A DNA stretch of 13,092 bases from Planctomycetaceae bacterium UBA4732 (GCA_002404095.1 DHJA01000279.1:1-13092); one strand, 5' to 3'. Positions 1 through 8,233 are shown, numbered from the stretch's first letter. The notes: generated by a model from the letters alone, not told the origin. Numbers and translations: made by a program.

Positions 1-74
1 AGCTTTTTTTCGGAAAGTGCAGCTTGAGAGAATACTCTCACCCAAATATTCGTGTCTACGCAGAGATACCTCAT
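1..74 (-). CDS. PIN-domain protein (VapC-like), N-terminal 24 codons only, cut by the window edge
   Basis: A minus-strand frame opens with ATG at 74-72 and stays open to position 1. It reads MRYLCVDTNIW, then about 13 more residues. A hydrophobic strand followed by V/L-D-T-N-I at residues 6-10 is the classic opening of PIN-domain nucleases. Asp7 would be the first metal-binding acidic residue. PIN proteins of this kind are mostly VapC-type RNases of toxin-antitoxin pairs. The frame has a stop at 99-101 and no other ATG before 74, which fixes the start. Only 71 bases separate it from the preceding gene, too little for an antitoxin upstream, so any partner would lie outside the window or be absent. 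The Shine-Dalgarno sequence is weak. The opening is convincing, but the catalytic core is not in view. Confidence 0.55.
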   Translation of the reverse strand, partial: MRYLCVDTNIWVRVFSQAALSEKK

Positions 75-145
75 TAGTGTTCTCGCTTCCGTTTCAGCTT
101 ATGCTTCAAAACCCTTCACCTAAGCATTGCAAGCACAATCACTGT

Positions 146-3100
146 CTATACAAGATTCTTCTGCTTGCGCAGCACCCATTCCGTCGTCAGTGCCAGCAGC
201 GCCGCCAGGAAGAACATCGGCGCGTTCCACCACGTCCACGCCGCCGACGGCGGCGCCTTCATGCGCACCCGACCGCCCACCGGCAAATCCTTCAGCACAT
301 CATCCGCGTCGGCCACGGTGTAGAATTTGCCGTGCGTCTTCTCGGCCGCGCGCTCCATCTCCGTCTGGTTCATGCGTAGTTGGTCCATTTCGCCCGGCGG
401 CGCCAGCACCTTGCACTCGGCACTCGGCCGCGGCGTCGGCAACGGCGGGTCGGTCACGACGAACGAATACTGCCCCTCCGGCGTCTGCGTCACCACGGCG
501 CCGTAAGACGCCCGGCTGCCTTCGATCTTCGTCAGCTCCACCGTGCGCACCACGGCCTCGGCGCCGCGCGCCGGGTTGCGCCGCTCCACCAATACCTTCA
601 CCGTCGCGTCCTTGCCCGGCGGCGGCGCGTCGTCGGGGAAACGCACCGTCAGCTTGATCGGCTCGCCGCGGCGGTACGGCGTCTCGCGGTCCAGCTGCAG
701 CTCCACGCGGTCGCGCCGGCTTCCAGAGAGATAACGTACCGTTTGTATCCAGAATTGATTGTAGCGCAACTGGTCTTCGCGGAAGCCCCAGCGCCATGTC
801 TCGTCGAAGCCGAAAAACATGCACCGGCCCGCCCCCACGAACTGCTGCACCACCAACGCTTGCCGTTCGAGCGGCTTGTCGCCGGCCGCTTTGTCTCGGT
901 CCACTGGCGCTGACGCCCTGGGGTGAACCGCCAGCACTTCGGCTGCCCGCTTGGGGACCACCACGTCCGACCACCAGTACATGTCGCGCAGCCGTTTCCA
1001 GATTTCTTCGTCCTCGCCCTCCTTGGCGCTGAAACGAAAGAGCGGGTGCCGCAATCCCTCCGGCGTCAGGACCGGCTTGTAGCCTTCCGTCCGTTCGCCG
1101 TTGGCCTCGTCCGATGGACGGTCGGCCACCACGTCGATGGGCAGCACGTCACGCAGCGGCGAATCCTTGTAGTAGAATGGGGCGTAGCGTTCGCCGGCGA
1201 CCATCAACAGGCCGCCGCCGTGGTCCGTTACCCACTCCGCAATGTCTTTCAAATGCTCCGTCATCCGGTTGTTGTCTTTGGGCCGTGGGTCCACGTCGCC
1301 GAGGATCACCACGTCGTAGGCTTTTAACTCTTCCTTGGTCGGAATCTCCGCCAACGCGGTGCGGTCCTGGGCGGCGAAGTCCGGGTCGGCGTTCAACAGC
1401 ACCACCTTGAGGTCGATGCTCTTGTTGCCTTTGGTCCGGTCGCTTTCGCGCTCCAACAGCGTTTTGAGATAGTGATACTCGTAACGTCGGTAGCCCTCGA
1501 CGTACAGCACCTTGATGAGCTTCGCCTCGCGGACCAGCACCTTGCGTTCCAGGCGGTTGTCGTCTTTATCCGCCTCGTCAGGCTGCAACGGCGTCTCGAT
1601 GATGTACGTCTTTTCGCCCGGCTCCGTTGGCTTGACCTCAAGCTGTACCTTCACGTCTTCGCCAGCCGTTTTCAGCTCGATCTTCTTCGTGGCCAGGACG
1701 CCGTCCTTGCCCTTCTCCTTGACGGTGACGGCGGTTTTTAGGCCGGCGTAGCCCTGACCGGTCAGGGTCAACTCGAAAAAGATGCGGTCGTTGACGAAAA
1801 CGCTGTCCACCGCCTGGAGGTCGTGCAAGCGAAGGTTGCGCACGTCGTTGGCGTCGCCGAGGCCGACGAAGAACAACGGCACACCTTGTTCTTTCGCATA
1901 CCCGGAGGCTTGTTCGAGGTTTTCTCCTTCCGTGGTCACGCCGTCGGTGAGGATCACAACGGCCGCCAGCGATGAGGCGTTGTATTCGCCCAGCACCTGC
2001 CTCACGGCCGCGCCGAGCTGCGTGGAATCGTTGCGCGCGTCGGCCTGTAAATTGTGAATGGCGTCCACCGCGGCGGCGAGGTCTTCCGGCTTGGCCACAT
2101 CGGCCAGGCGGTGCAACCGGGTGGAGCAATGGTAGACGTGCAGCCGTACTTTGCATTGCGTCAGCAGCGTCCGCAGCCAGTCGGGGTCGGCCCGCGTCAC
2201 CAGCGTTTGCGCGAGGCGCAGGCGATCCGGTTCGGAGACGCCGGCCTGTTGGGCGAGGGCGTCTACCGCGGCCTGCACCTTGGGATCGCGATAGTGGTCG
2301 AACGTACTCATGCTCTCCGAATCGTCGAGAATGATCGCCATGTCCGGCCAACCCTGCCGCTCGTACCAGACTCGCAGCTGCGGCAGGAGGACGAGCAAGA
2401 GCAGCACCAGGACGCCGAGGCGCAGGCCGGCCATGAGCAGCCGATGGCCGAAGCCGACGTTGCGCCCTTCGCGGAAGTAAACGGCGAGGACCAGCGCCGT
2501 CGCCAGCGCGAACAGCATTCCGCCCAACCACGGGTCGTTGTGACTTTTCCAGAAGTAAGAGGAGTATTCGAGGTTCCAGCGACTGGCCTCGCCGTCGGCC
2601 GGCGCCGGTACTCCCTGACTGGCCTCCATCGCCCGTCGTGTTGCGTCGGGAAGAAAGCTGAGGAAATCACCCGAATACGCATTCTGCACCAGCACGGCGC
2701 CGACGCCGATCAGGAAGGCGAACAGCAGGCCGGCCGTGACGTACAGCGGCAGCCTGGTTAGCAGCCAGCGTTGGCGCGTGATGTTGCCGCGGGCCATTTC
2801 CTCTTCCAGCGTGGGCACGGCGCTATAGTGGCCGAACAGCCAGGCCAGCAGTATTTCGCAGAAAAAGAGGGCCAACATCGCCAATAGGAGAACATGCGCG
2901 ACGGAGGCGCCCAGCGGCTCATACTCGACGACAGACGCGGCGCCGGGGGCGTGGGCGACCAGATGAAGATCGGTAACAACTTGGAGGTTCCAGTCGGGGT
3001 AGGCCGCCTTGAGGTCTTCCGGTCGGGTGCGCGCCAGGTCGCTGGGGCTGGCCTGCTGCGCCTGATTGAGGGCCGGCGGATTGACCGCGACCAGCTGGTC

Positions 3101-5233
3101 CGGCGTCGGCGAGCCGGCGCTGAAACGATAGAGGCCGCTCAGGTCGGCGTCGGCCCAGCGTAAGACGCCGCCCTCGTCCAGACTGCGAATCGCGGCCGAT
3201 TCGTCGCGGCCATCAGGCGTGTGAACGACGGCCGCGCCGGCGGAGGCGCTGGCCAGAAACAGCTCAATCGGCTCACCGACTTCGATGGCGCGCTCGTGCA
3301 ATCGTCCGGCGGCGGCGAAGTACATGAGGTGGTCGATAAACGGCGGGAAGATCGGCGACGCCGGCCAACTGTTCCAGTCGGCGTTGAGCGTCGTCGTAAC
3401 GAGAACGACGCGGCCGCGCATTGGTTGCCCTTCCGGCGCGTCCTTGCCGGCCAGCGGCCGCCATTCCAACAACGCCGGCCCTCCCGATGGTCGGCCCGTT
3501 TTCAGCTTGCCATCGGGACTCTTACCGGGCAGCAGAACCGGCGCGAACGAAAGGAGCGTGCGCGGGTTACCCTTGACGGCCGGTTCGACCTTGAGGAACT
3601 TGCGGAAATGAGCGGCCAACAACATCTCGCGCGGCCGCGAGTCGGTGAACGCCTTGAACGCGGGCTCGCGCTCCAACTCCGATTCAACACTAAACTGATA
3701 CGAATAGTCTTCATTGTCGGATTGCTTCTCGACGAGACGAGCGGGCAACAGGCCGGCGCCGGCGCGGAATAGCACGTCATTGTAAGCGGCCAGGTCCACC
3801 CGGTCGCCGACGGAGACGACGACGCCGCCGCCGCGACGAACGTGGGTAAGCAGGCGATGGGCCTCGGCCTCGGTGAAGCGCGGCAAATCACATAGGAATA
3901 CGCAATCGTAGGGTGTAAGGTCGCCCAAGCCTTCGTCCGCGAATTGCGTTTCGGTGATGACTTTGGGCCGGGCGACGACGTGAGCGTCGGGCGGCGGGGC
4001 GCCGGTTTTGTACGGATTCAGGGCGGTGCGGACGTATTCGGTCGCCTGGTCGTAGACCTGACCGGCAGGCTTGCCGTTGACGAGCAGCACCGGCACCGTG
4101 TCTTTGACCGTCACCACGACGCGGCGGGCGTCGTCGCTTTCCAAGCTGTCGTGGTCCACCTCGACCTGGACGACGTACTCGCCCGGATCGGGGAAAGTGT
4201 ACTCGAAGGAGACGCGGACCTGTTCACCACTTTTAAGCTCTTTAATGGTGCGTTCGCCGTTTTGGCGCAGGTCGAGACTCTGACCGGCGACCGCCTTGGC
4301 AACGAGAAGGCGCACGTGCACATCGGTGCGCGTCTCGCCGAAGTTGTGCAACACGGCTTGAAGAAGCGTCGGCCGGCCGGTCACAGCGATAGGGTCGGTC
4401 AGCACCAAACCTTCGACCGCCAGATTCTCGGCGCCGTCCTGGCTCACGTCGATGATCGCGGCGGTTTTAGCGTGGGCCTGAATCTTTTGCACCGTGCCCG
4501 ATAAGGCGGCGGCCTGACGCGCCACCCAGGTGGTGCGCTGCAGATTCGTGAGGAAGTAGACTTCCTTTTCGGCATATTTCGGAGGCGACGCCTCCAATAA
4601 GTCCTCAACAGTCGTGAGCGCCGCGGCGAGGTCGGCGTTGCCGTCGGTGCGACGCAAACCGTCGAGACGGGCGAGGACTTTTTCAGTGTCTTCCGACGGT
4701 AATCCGGGATCGCCGTCGGTCGTCGGCCCCGGCACGATCATGCGCGGCGGAGCGGCCAACAAAACGACGCTGAAGCCGTCGCCGCCGTTGCTTTGTTGGA
4801 CGATCTGCTTGGCTGCGTTCCGCGCCTTCTCGAAGCAATCGGCGTCCCCGGCCTTGAAGCCCATGCCGAGCGATCCGTCCACAACAAGGATCTTATGAGT
4901 ACGCGCCGCTCCGCCGGCCACGGCCACACCGCCGGGCGAGAACCAACGCCAGGCGGCCTCGGCCCAGGGCGTCACGCTGCACATGGCGGCCAAGAGCAGA
5001 AGCAGCAACAGGCAGCGCACCGCCAGCAGTAGGAGTTGTTCGATGCGCACCTTGCGCGAGGTTTTGCGCTGGGCGGCGAGGAGGAAGCGCATGGCGGCCC
5101 AATGGACGACTCGATAGCGTTTGCGATTGAGCAGGTGGATGATGATGGGGATGGAGACGGCCGCCCCGGCCGCGAGGGCGGCGACCGCGGGGATCTCGAA
5201 AAAGGCAAACAGCGGCAAGAATGCGAGAGACAT
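146..5233 (-). CDS. Giant membrane protein: fusion of a BatA/vWA protein and a second vWA/glutamine-amidotransferase-like protein
   Basis: This 1695-residue protein is probably the membrane effector of the MoxR system. Residues 1-90 form a BatA (aerotolerance regulator) N-terminus with two helices (about 16-36 and 66-88) around an HLLNRKR motif. A vWA domain follows (114-260) with a degenerate metal site (DGSLG at 119-123, TNLQ at 229-232). Next come a beta-rich stretch (270-375) and an amidotransferase-like fold (380-480). Helices lie near 778-800, 828-850, 903-919 and 931-952. A second vWA domain (965-1130) has an intact site: D970, S972, S974, T1071 and D1097. A second amidotransferase-like fold (1238-1370) shows no obvious nucleophilic Cys. 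A last helix lies at 1670-1688. The C-terminal tail is short and basic. AAGGTG at 5241-5246, 7 bases upstream, supports the start. The join near residues 803-820 looks like two proteins fused. The reading frame is certain; the client is unknown. Confidence 0.9.
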   Translation of the reverse strand: MSLAFLPLFAFFEIPAVAALAAGAAVSIPIIIHLLNRKRYRVVHWAAMRFLLAAQRKTSRKVRIEQLLLLAVRCLLLLLLLAAMCSVTPWAEAAWRWFSPGGVAVAGGAARTHKILVVDGSLGMGFKAGDADCFEKARNAAKQIVQQSNGGDGFSVVLLAAPPRMIVPGPTTDGDPGLPSEDTEKVLARLDGLRRTDGNADLAAALTTVEDLLEASPPKYAEKEVYFLTNLQRTTWVARQAAALSGTVQKIQAHAKTAAIIDVSQDGAENLAVEGLVLTDPIAVTGRPTLLQAVLHNFGETRTDVHVRLLVAKAVAGQSLDLRQNGERTIKELKSGEQVRVSFEYTFPDPGEYVVQVEVDHDSLESDDARRVVVTVKDTVPVLLVNGKPAGQVYDQATEYVRTALNPYKTGAPPPDAHVVARPKVITETQFADEGLGDLTPYDCVFLCDLPRFTEAEAHRLLTHVRRGGGVVVSVGDRVDLAAYNDVLFRAGAGLLPARLVEKQSDNEDYSYQFSVESELEREPAFKAFTDSRPREMLLAAHFRKFLKVEPAVKGNPRTLLSFAPVLLPGKSPDGKLKTGRPSGGPALLEWRPLAGKDAPEGQPMRGRVVLVTTTLNADWNSWPASPIFPPFIDHLMYFAAAGRLHERAIEVGEPIELFLASASAGAAVVHTPDGRDESAAIRSLDEGGVLRWADADLSGLYRFSAGSPTPDQLVAVNPPALNQAQQASPSDLARTRPEDLKAAYPDWNLQVVTDLHLVAHAPGAASVVEYEPLGASVAHVLLLAMLALFFCEILLAWLFGHYSAVPTLEEEMARGNITRQRWLLTRLPLYVTAGLLFAFLIGVGAVLVQNAYSGDFLSFLPDATRRAMEASQGVPAPADGEASRWNLEYSSYFWKSHNDPWLGGMLFALATALVLAVYFREGRNVGFGHRLLMAGLRLGVLVLLLLVLLPQLRVWYERQGWPDMAIILDDSESMSTFDHYRDPKVQAAVDALAQQAGVSEPDRLRLAQTLVTRADPDWLRTLLTQCKVRLHVYHCSTRLHRLADVAKPEDLAAAVDAIHNLQADARNDSTQLGAAVRQVLGEYNASSLAAVVILTDGVTTEGENLEQASGYAKEQGVPLFFVGLGDANDVRNLRLHDLQAVDSVFVNDRIFFELTLTGQGYAGLKTAVTVKEKGKDGVLATKKIELKTAGEDVKVQLEVKPTEPGEKTYIIETPLQPDEADKDDNRLERKVLVREAKLIKVLYVEGYRRYEYHYLKTLLERESDRTKGNKSIDLKVVLLNADPDFAAQDRTALAEIPTKEELKAYDVVILGDVDPRPKDNNRMTEHLKDIAEWVTDHGGGLLMVAGERYAPFYYKDSPLRDVLPIDVVADRPSDEANGERTEGYKPVLTPEGLRHPLFRFSAKEGEDEEIWKRLRDMYWWSDVVVPKRAAEVLAVHPRASAPVDRDKAAGDKPLERQALVVQQFVGAGRCMFFGFDETWRWGFREDQLRYNQFWIQTVRYLSGSRRDRVELQLDRETPYRRGEPIKLTVRFPDDAPPPGKDATVKVLVERRNPARGAEAVVRTVELTKIEGSRASYGAVVTQTPEGQYSFVVTDPPLPTPRPSAECKVLAPPGEMDQLRMNQTEMERAAEKTHGKFYTVADADDVLKDLPVGGRVRMKAPPSAAWTWWNAPMFFLAALLALTTEWVLRKQKNLV

Positions 5234-5240
5234 CCGATTG

Positions 5241-5246
5241 CACCTT
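5241..5246 (-). promoter_or_regulatory. Ribosome binding site of the fused vWA gene
   Basis: AAGGTG on the minus strand sits 7 bases before the ATG at 5233. It lies just outside the palindromic repeat at 5249-5308, so the repeat does not remove the binding site. A hairpin formed by the repeat would stand directly upstream of it. Confidence 0.5.
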
Positions 5247-5248
5247 AT

Positions 5249-5308
5249 ACTAACCCGAAGCGCAAGCGAAGGATACGGTTCAAAACCTCGCTCGCGCTTC
5301 GGGTTAGT
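5249..5308. repeat. Palindromic REP-like element, copy 1 (intergenic)
   Basis: The left arm (5249-5272) and right arm (5286-5308) are near-perfect inverted repeats with the core ACTAACCCGAAGCGC, separated by a 13-base loop. The right arm, read on the minus strand, is identical over 23 bases to the left arm of the copy at 10383-10441, and the match continues through the loop bases TTTTGA. The element fills almost all of the space between the DUF58 gene and the fused vWA gene. In the mRNA it can form a stem of more than 20 pairs between the two reading frames. Such a stem could stabilise or attenuate the transcript. There is no U-run after it, so it is not a classic intrinsic terminator. Confidence 0.9.
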
Positions 5309-5309
5309 G

Positions 5310-6233
5310 TTACTTCCCCTTCCGCGCCAGCCTATGGGCCAGATACGTCGATAGCGCCAAATCGAGCGGCTTATCCGTCCGCAGCCGCACGTAATCCACG
5401 TTTTGAGCGCGACAGCCTTGCTCTAACTCCGTTGTGAACAGCCGCAACTGCTCCAGGTAGCCGTCGCGCAGCGAACGCGGGTCGGTCAGCAGTTCCGGCA
5501 TCTGCTCCATGCCGCGAAACAGCGTCGATTCCTGAAACGGAAACTCTTCCTCCGCCCGGTCGAGGATATGGAAGACGACCACCTCGTGCCGCTTGTGTCG
5601 CAAGTGCATCAAGCCGGTCAGTATCTCTTCCGGGTCGTCGAAGAGGTCGCTGAACACCATGACGATGCCTCGGCGCGTAATGCGCTCCGCCATGTCGTGA
5701 AAGATCGGCCCCAGCCGTGTGCGTTCACGGCCCGGCCCCTTATTGAGGATATTTACGACCTGTTTAAGCAGCGACGGCTGGCTCGACGGCTTCAGGAAAG
5801 CGCGCACCTGATCGTCGAACGTCACTAGGCCGGCGGAGTCCTGTTGTTGGAGGACCATGTACGCCAGTGCCGCCGCCGCCATCGCCGCGTAGTCGTACTT
5901 GCCGACGACCGGCTGGCCGTCGGGGCGCGTCGGCCCGGAGCCGTAGCGCATCGAGTCGCTGGCGTCCACTAAAAGCCAACAGGCGAGGTTGGTTTCCTGC
6001 TCGTATTGCTTGAGGTAAAAGCGGCCGGTGCGGCTGAAGACCTTCCAATCGAGGTGCTTGAGGTCGTCGCCAGCGACGTATTCGCGGTGTTCGGCGAACT
6101 CGACGGAAAAGCCGTGGTAGGGGCTTTTGTGCATACCGGAGAGGTAGCCCTCGACGATGAGGCGGGCCTGCAACTCCAGGTTGCGCAGCTTGGCCAAGGC
6201 GATGGGGTCGAGATAGCGTTGCGGGTTGGCCAT
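5310..6233 (-). CDS. DUF58 (vWA-like) protein of the MoxR system
   Basis: The 307-residue DUF58 protein is the usual partner of MoxR ATPases and is soluble here, with no membrane segment. The DUF58 signature is clear at residues 49-64: HREYVAGDD followed by KHLDWKVF. A vWA-type metal site DASDS (D90, S92, S94) follows, and FSD at 194-196 matches the second metal-site loop. I chose the ATG at 6233, giving MANPQRYLDP. The same frame has upstream ATGs at 6248 and 6296, but family members that I recall begin near this point. The ATG at 6296 would also overlap the preceding gene by 34 bases. The start is 29 bases after the stop of the RelE-like gene and has no strong Shine-Dalgarno sequence. The adaptor role toward the fused vWA protein is inferred from family knowledge and gene order. 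Confidence 0.9.
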   Translation of the reverse strand: MANPQRYLDPIALAKLRNLELQARLIVEGYLSGMHKSPYHGFSVEFAEHREYVAGDDLKHLDWKVFSRTGRFYLKQYEQETNLACWLLVDASDSMRYGSGPTRPDGQPVVGKYDYAAMAAAALAYMVLQQQDSAGLVTFDDQVRAFLKPSSQPSLLKQVVNILNKGPGRERTRLGPIFHDMAERITRRGIVMVFSDLFDDPEEILTGLMHLRHKRHEVVVFHILDRAEEEFPFQESTLFRGMEQMPELLTDPRSLRDGYLEQLRLFTTELEQGCRAQNVDYVRLRTDKPLDLALSTYLAHRLARKGK

Positions 6234-6262
6234 TGAGATAGGACCCATGAACTCTGTGAATG

Positions 6263-6574
6263 TTAAGGGGCCAGCATGTGAAAGCCGAGTATCCAAACAT
6301 CGCGCCGCTTCTCATAAACTGCGAATCGCACGATGAGGGGAAGGACGCCGCCAATGCGGACAGTGTGAGGATCCCCCGATTGGGTGAACCGGGGTTCGCC
6401 AAACACCTGCGGATCGTGCCGCAACCGTTTGTGAATGACCCGCAGAGCGGCGGCGCACCGGCGCCGCTCGTCCTCGCTGCTGAGGCCGTTCAGCAAGCGC
6501 TTTAGCGCCTGTAACACGGCCTGAGAGTAGATCACATTAAATTCGACGGCGCCGTTTCTTCCGGAGGTACTCAT
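6263..6574 (-). CDS. RelE/ParE-like small protein, putative toxin
   Basis: A 103-residue protein. Its layout fits the RelE/ParE toxin fold: two N-terminal helices (about residues 17-52) followed by a beta-sheet. Residues 50-60 (RLRHDPQVFGE) and 71-97 (TVRIGG, LPLIVRFAVYE and VWILGF) follow the toxin pattern of a linker with a P-x-x-F/L-G motif, then strands carrying basic and aromatic residues. The gene overlaps the preceding HicB-like gene by 4 bases (ATGA), typical of a coupled toxin-antitoxin pair, and has only a weak Shine-Dalgarno sequence of its own. If it is a toxin it would be an mRNA interferase or gyrase poison, but catalytic residues vary too much to tell. It could also be an inactive relative. 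The identification rests on pattern only. Confidence 0.55.
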   Translation of the reverse strand: MSTSGRNGAVEFNVIYSQAVLQALKRLLNGLSSEDERRRCAAALRVIHKRLRHDPQVFGEPRFTQSGDPHTVRIGGVLPLIVRFAVYEKRRDVWILGFHMLAP

Positions 6575-6975
6575 TCCGCCTGCTCGTCGGTAGGCTCTTC
6601 AGGATCATAACCGAGTTCGGCCATGACCTCCTCGAAGGTATAAAACTTCTCCGTCTTCATTCTCTCTTCAATGTCAAATAACGATTCAAGATCGGCCGGG
6701 TCAAAGTCCCGACGCATTTGATCGTAAATTTCATCCATCCCATCCCCGCGCGGCCGCGGCGGCGGCGCCTCGACGGCCACTACGATTTCCACCTGGTCAG
6801 GCGCAAATCCATTCGTCCCCTCTCTTCCGGCCGCGAGGTGGGCCTTAGCGGCGGCGATGATATCGGTCTCGGCCTGTTCCGCTGTGGCCGCGTGAATTTC
6901 ACAACCCGGCAACCGTGGGACATAGCCACGGTAGCCGTCTTCGTTTCGATGCACGATCGCTAAAAGTTTCTTCAT
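6571..6975 (-). CDS. HicB-like protein with an acidic C-terminal extension, putative antitoxin
   Basis: A 134-residue protein. Residues 1-48 follow the HicB partial RNase-H fold: a strand MKKLLAIVHR, then GYRGYVPRLPGCEIHAAT, then a helix with regularly spaced alanines. In HicB the P-x-L-P-G-C motif marks this domain. Residues 60-80 are a Pro/Arg linker. Residues 80-134 are acidic and helical (MDEIYDQMRRD, then FYTFEEVMAELGY) and resemble the toxin-binding part of RelE-type antitoxins. A HicB domain normally pairs with HicA, not with a RelE-like toxin, so this is probably a mosaic antitoxin. The ATG at 6975 is chosen because AAGGAG stands 9 bases upstream. An internal ATG at 6738 preceded by GGGGA could give a separate 55-residue product. 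The protein sits 13 bases after the MoxR stop. Confidence 0.65.
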   Translation of the reverse strand: MKKLLAIVHRNEDGYRGYVPRLPGCEIHAATAEQAETDIIAAAKAHLAAGREGTNGFAPDQVEIVVAVEAPPPRPRGDGMDEIYDQMRRDFDPADLESLFDIEERMKTEKFYTFEEVMAELGYDPEEPTDEQAE

Positions 6976-6984
6976 GGTTACGGA

Positions 6985-6990
6985 CTCCTT
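6985..6990 (-). promoter_or_regulatory. Strong ribosome binding site of the HicB-like gene, overlapping the MoxR stop
   Basis: The minus strand reads TAAGGAG, where TAA ends the MoxR gene and AAGGAG is a consensus Shine-Dalgarno sequence 9 bases before the ATG at 6975. This decides the start of the HicB-like gene and suggests that it is translated from the same message as MoxR. Confidence 0.75.
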
Positions 6991-8233
6991 AGACCGCCGC
7001 CGACGCCTCGATCTTCTCATTCGGATCGCGCGGAATCAGGTTAATCAGCTTGCGCACAATGTCGTCCGGCTTGATTCCTTCGGCTTCGGCGTTGAAATTG
7101 GTGATGATGCGGTGCCGGAGCACCGGCGGCGCCACGGCGCGCACGTCCTCGCACGACACATAGTACCGGCCGTGCAGGACGGCCCGCGCCTTGGCCGCGA
7201 GAATCAGGAATTGGGTAGCGCGCGGCCCAGCGCCCCACGTCACATAGTCGCGCACGAAATCAGGCACGTCGGCTGTCTGCGATTTGCCGGCGGCCGCCAC
7301 GGCCTGGCCGCGCGCCGGCCCGCGCAAGCGCGACCCCTTGCGCGTCAGCCGCGTGAACTTCATCGCATAGCGGATGACGTAGGGCGCCACCGGAACCTTC
7401 CTTACAATATCTTGCATCTCCAAAATGTCCGTGGCCGACAGCATCCGGTCGATCTTCGGCGTGTGCGTCGAAGTCGTCATCTCGACGATCTTGAACTCCT
7501 CGTCTTCTTCCGGGTAATCGACCTGGATGTTGAACATGAAACGGTCCTGCTGCGCTTCGGGCAGCGGATAGGTGCCTTCCTGTTCAATGGGATTTTGCGT
7601 GGCCAGCACGAAGAACGGGTCGGGCAGCTTGTGCTTGGCGCCGCCGACCGTGACTTGGCGCTCTTGCATGGCTTCGAGCAGCGCGGCCTGCGTCTTGGGC
7701 GGCGTGCGGTTGATCTCATCGGCCAGCACGACGTTGGCGAACAGCGGCCCGTGTAGGAACTTGAACAAACGCTGGCCGGTGGTCTTGTCTTCCTGCAAGA
7801 CTTCCGTGCCGGTGATGTCGGACGGCATGAGGTCGGGCGTAAACTGCACACGGCTGAAGCTGAGGCTGAGCGAGTCGGCTAGGGTGCGGATGATGAGCGT
7901 CTTGGCGAGGCCGGGCACGCCGACCAGCAGGCAATGGCCGCGTGCGAAGACGGCGATGAGCAGCTCTTCGAGGACGCGCTCCTGGCCGACGACGGCTTTG
8001 CTCATCTCCTTACGGATGCGGCGATAGCCGTCGTTGAGCCGTTCGATGGCGGACATATCGCCGTCGATGCGCGGCCAGGGTTGCGTCGCGCTCGGCTCTT
8101 CGGCGTCCTCGACGACGGCCAGTTGGTCCTCGTCGTCGTTGTCGGACAGCCAGGCGCCGCAGCCGCACATACGACGACCGCCGGCCGGGATTTGCATGGA
8201 GAGGCCGCAGGTTTTACAGCGGATATTTGGCAT
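6989..8233 (-). CDS. MoxR-family AAA+ ATPase with an N-terminal zinc-ribbon-like cap
   Basis: A 414-residue MoxR ATPase. Proteins of this family hydrolyse ATP to remodel or assemble partner proteins, often working with vWA proteins. The AAA+ core is complete: Walker A GVPGLAKT (105-112), Walker B with LADEIN (170-175), sensor 1 ATQNP (211-215), QQDRF (228-232) and the C-terminal lid (about 270-405). Residues 1-30 carry C6, C9, C23 and C25 in a CxxC...CxC arrangement, which looks like a small zinc ribbon. An acidic linker (31-48) joins it to the core. Typical MoxR proteins are about 310-350 residues and lack this cap. The start at 8233 is kept because it includes the four cysteines, although the Shine-Dalgarno sequence is weak. 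The DUF58 and vWA partners lie downstream, but a toxin-antitoxin-like pair separates them from this gene. Confidence 0.95.
   Translation of the reverse strand: MPNIRCKTCGLSMQIPAGGRRMCGCGAWLSDNDDEDQLAVVEDAEEPSATQPWPRIDGDMSAIERLNDGYRRIRKEMSKAVVGQERVLEELLIAVFARGHCLLVGVPGLAKTLIIRTLADSLSLSFSRVQFTPDLMPSDITGTEVLQEDKTTGQRLFKFLHGPLFANVVLADEINRTPPKTQAALLEAMQERQVTVGGAKHKLPDPFFVLATQNPIEQEGTYPLPEAQQDRFMFNIQVDYPEEDEEFKIVEMTTSTHTPKIDRMLSATDILEMQDIVRKVPVAPYVIRYAMKFTRLTRKGSRLRGPARGQAVAAAGKSQTADVPDFVRDYVTWGAGPRATQFLILAAKARAVLHGRYYVSCEDVRAVAPPVLRHRIITNFNAEAEGIKPDDIVRKLINLIPRDPNEKIEASAAV

Noticed and set aside
25..40. A perfect 6-base stem with a 4-base loop (TGAGAG, AATA, CTCTCA), considered as a terminator of the operon
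   Set aside because: No U-run follows on the minus strand and it lies inside the PIN-domain reading frame.
17..913. Plus-strand open frames over the end of the fused vWA gene
   Set aside because: They are Arg/Pro/Ala-rich frames antisense to a clear gene and show no recognisable motif. GC-rich DNA gives many such open frames.
6234..6296. Longer start of the DUF58 protein at 6296
   Set aside because: It would overlap the preceding gene by 34 bases and add a stretch unlike the family, which begins near MANPQRYLDP.
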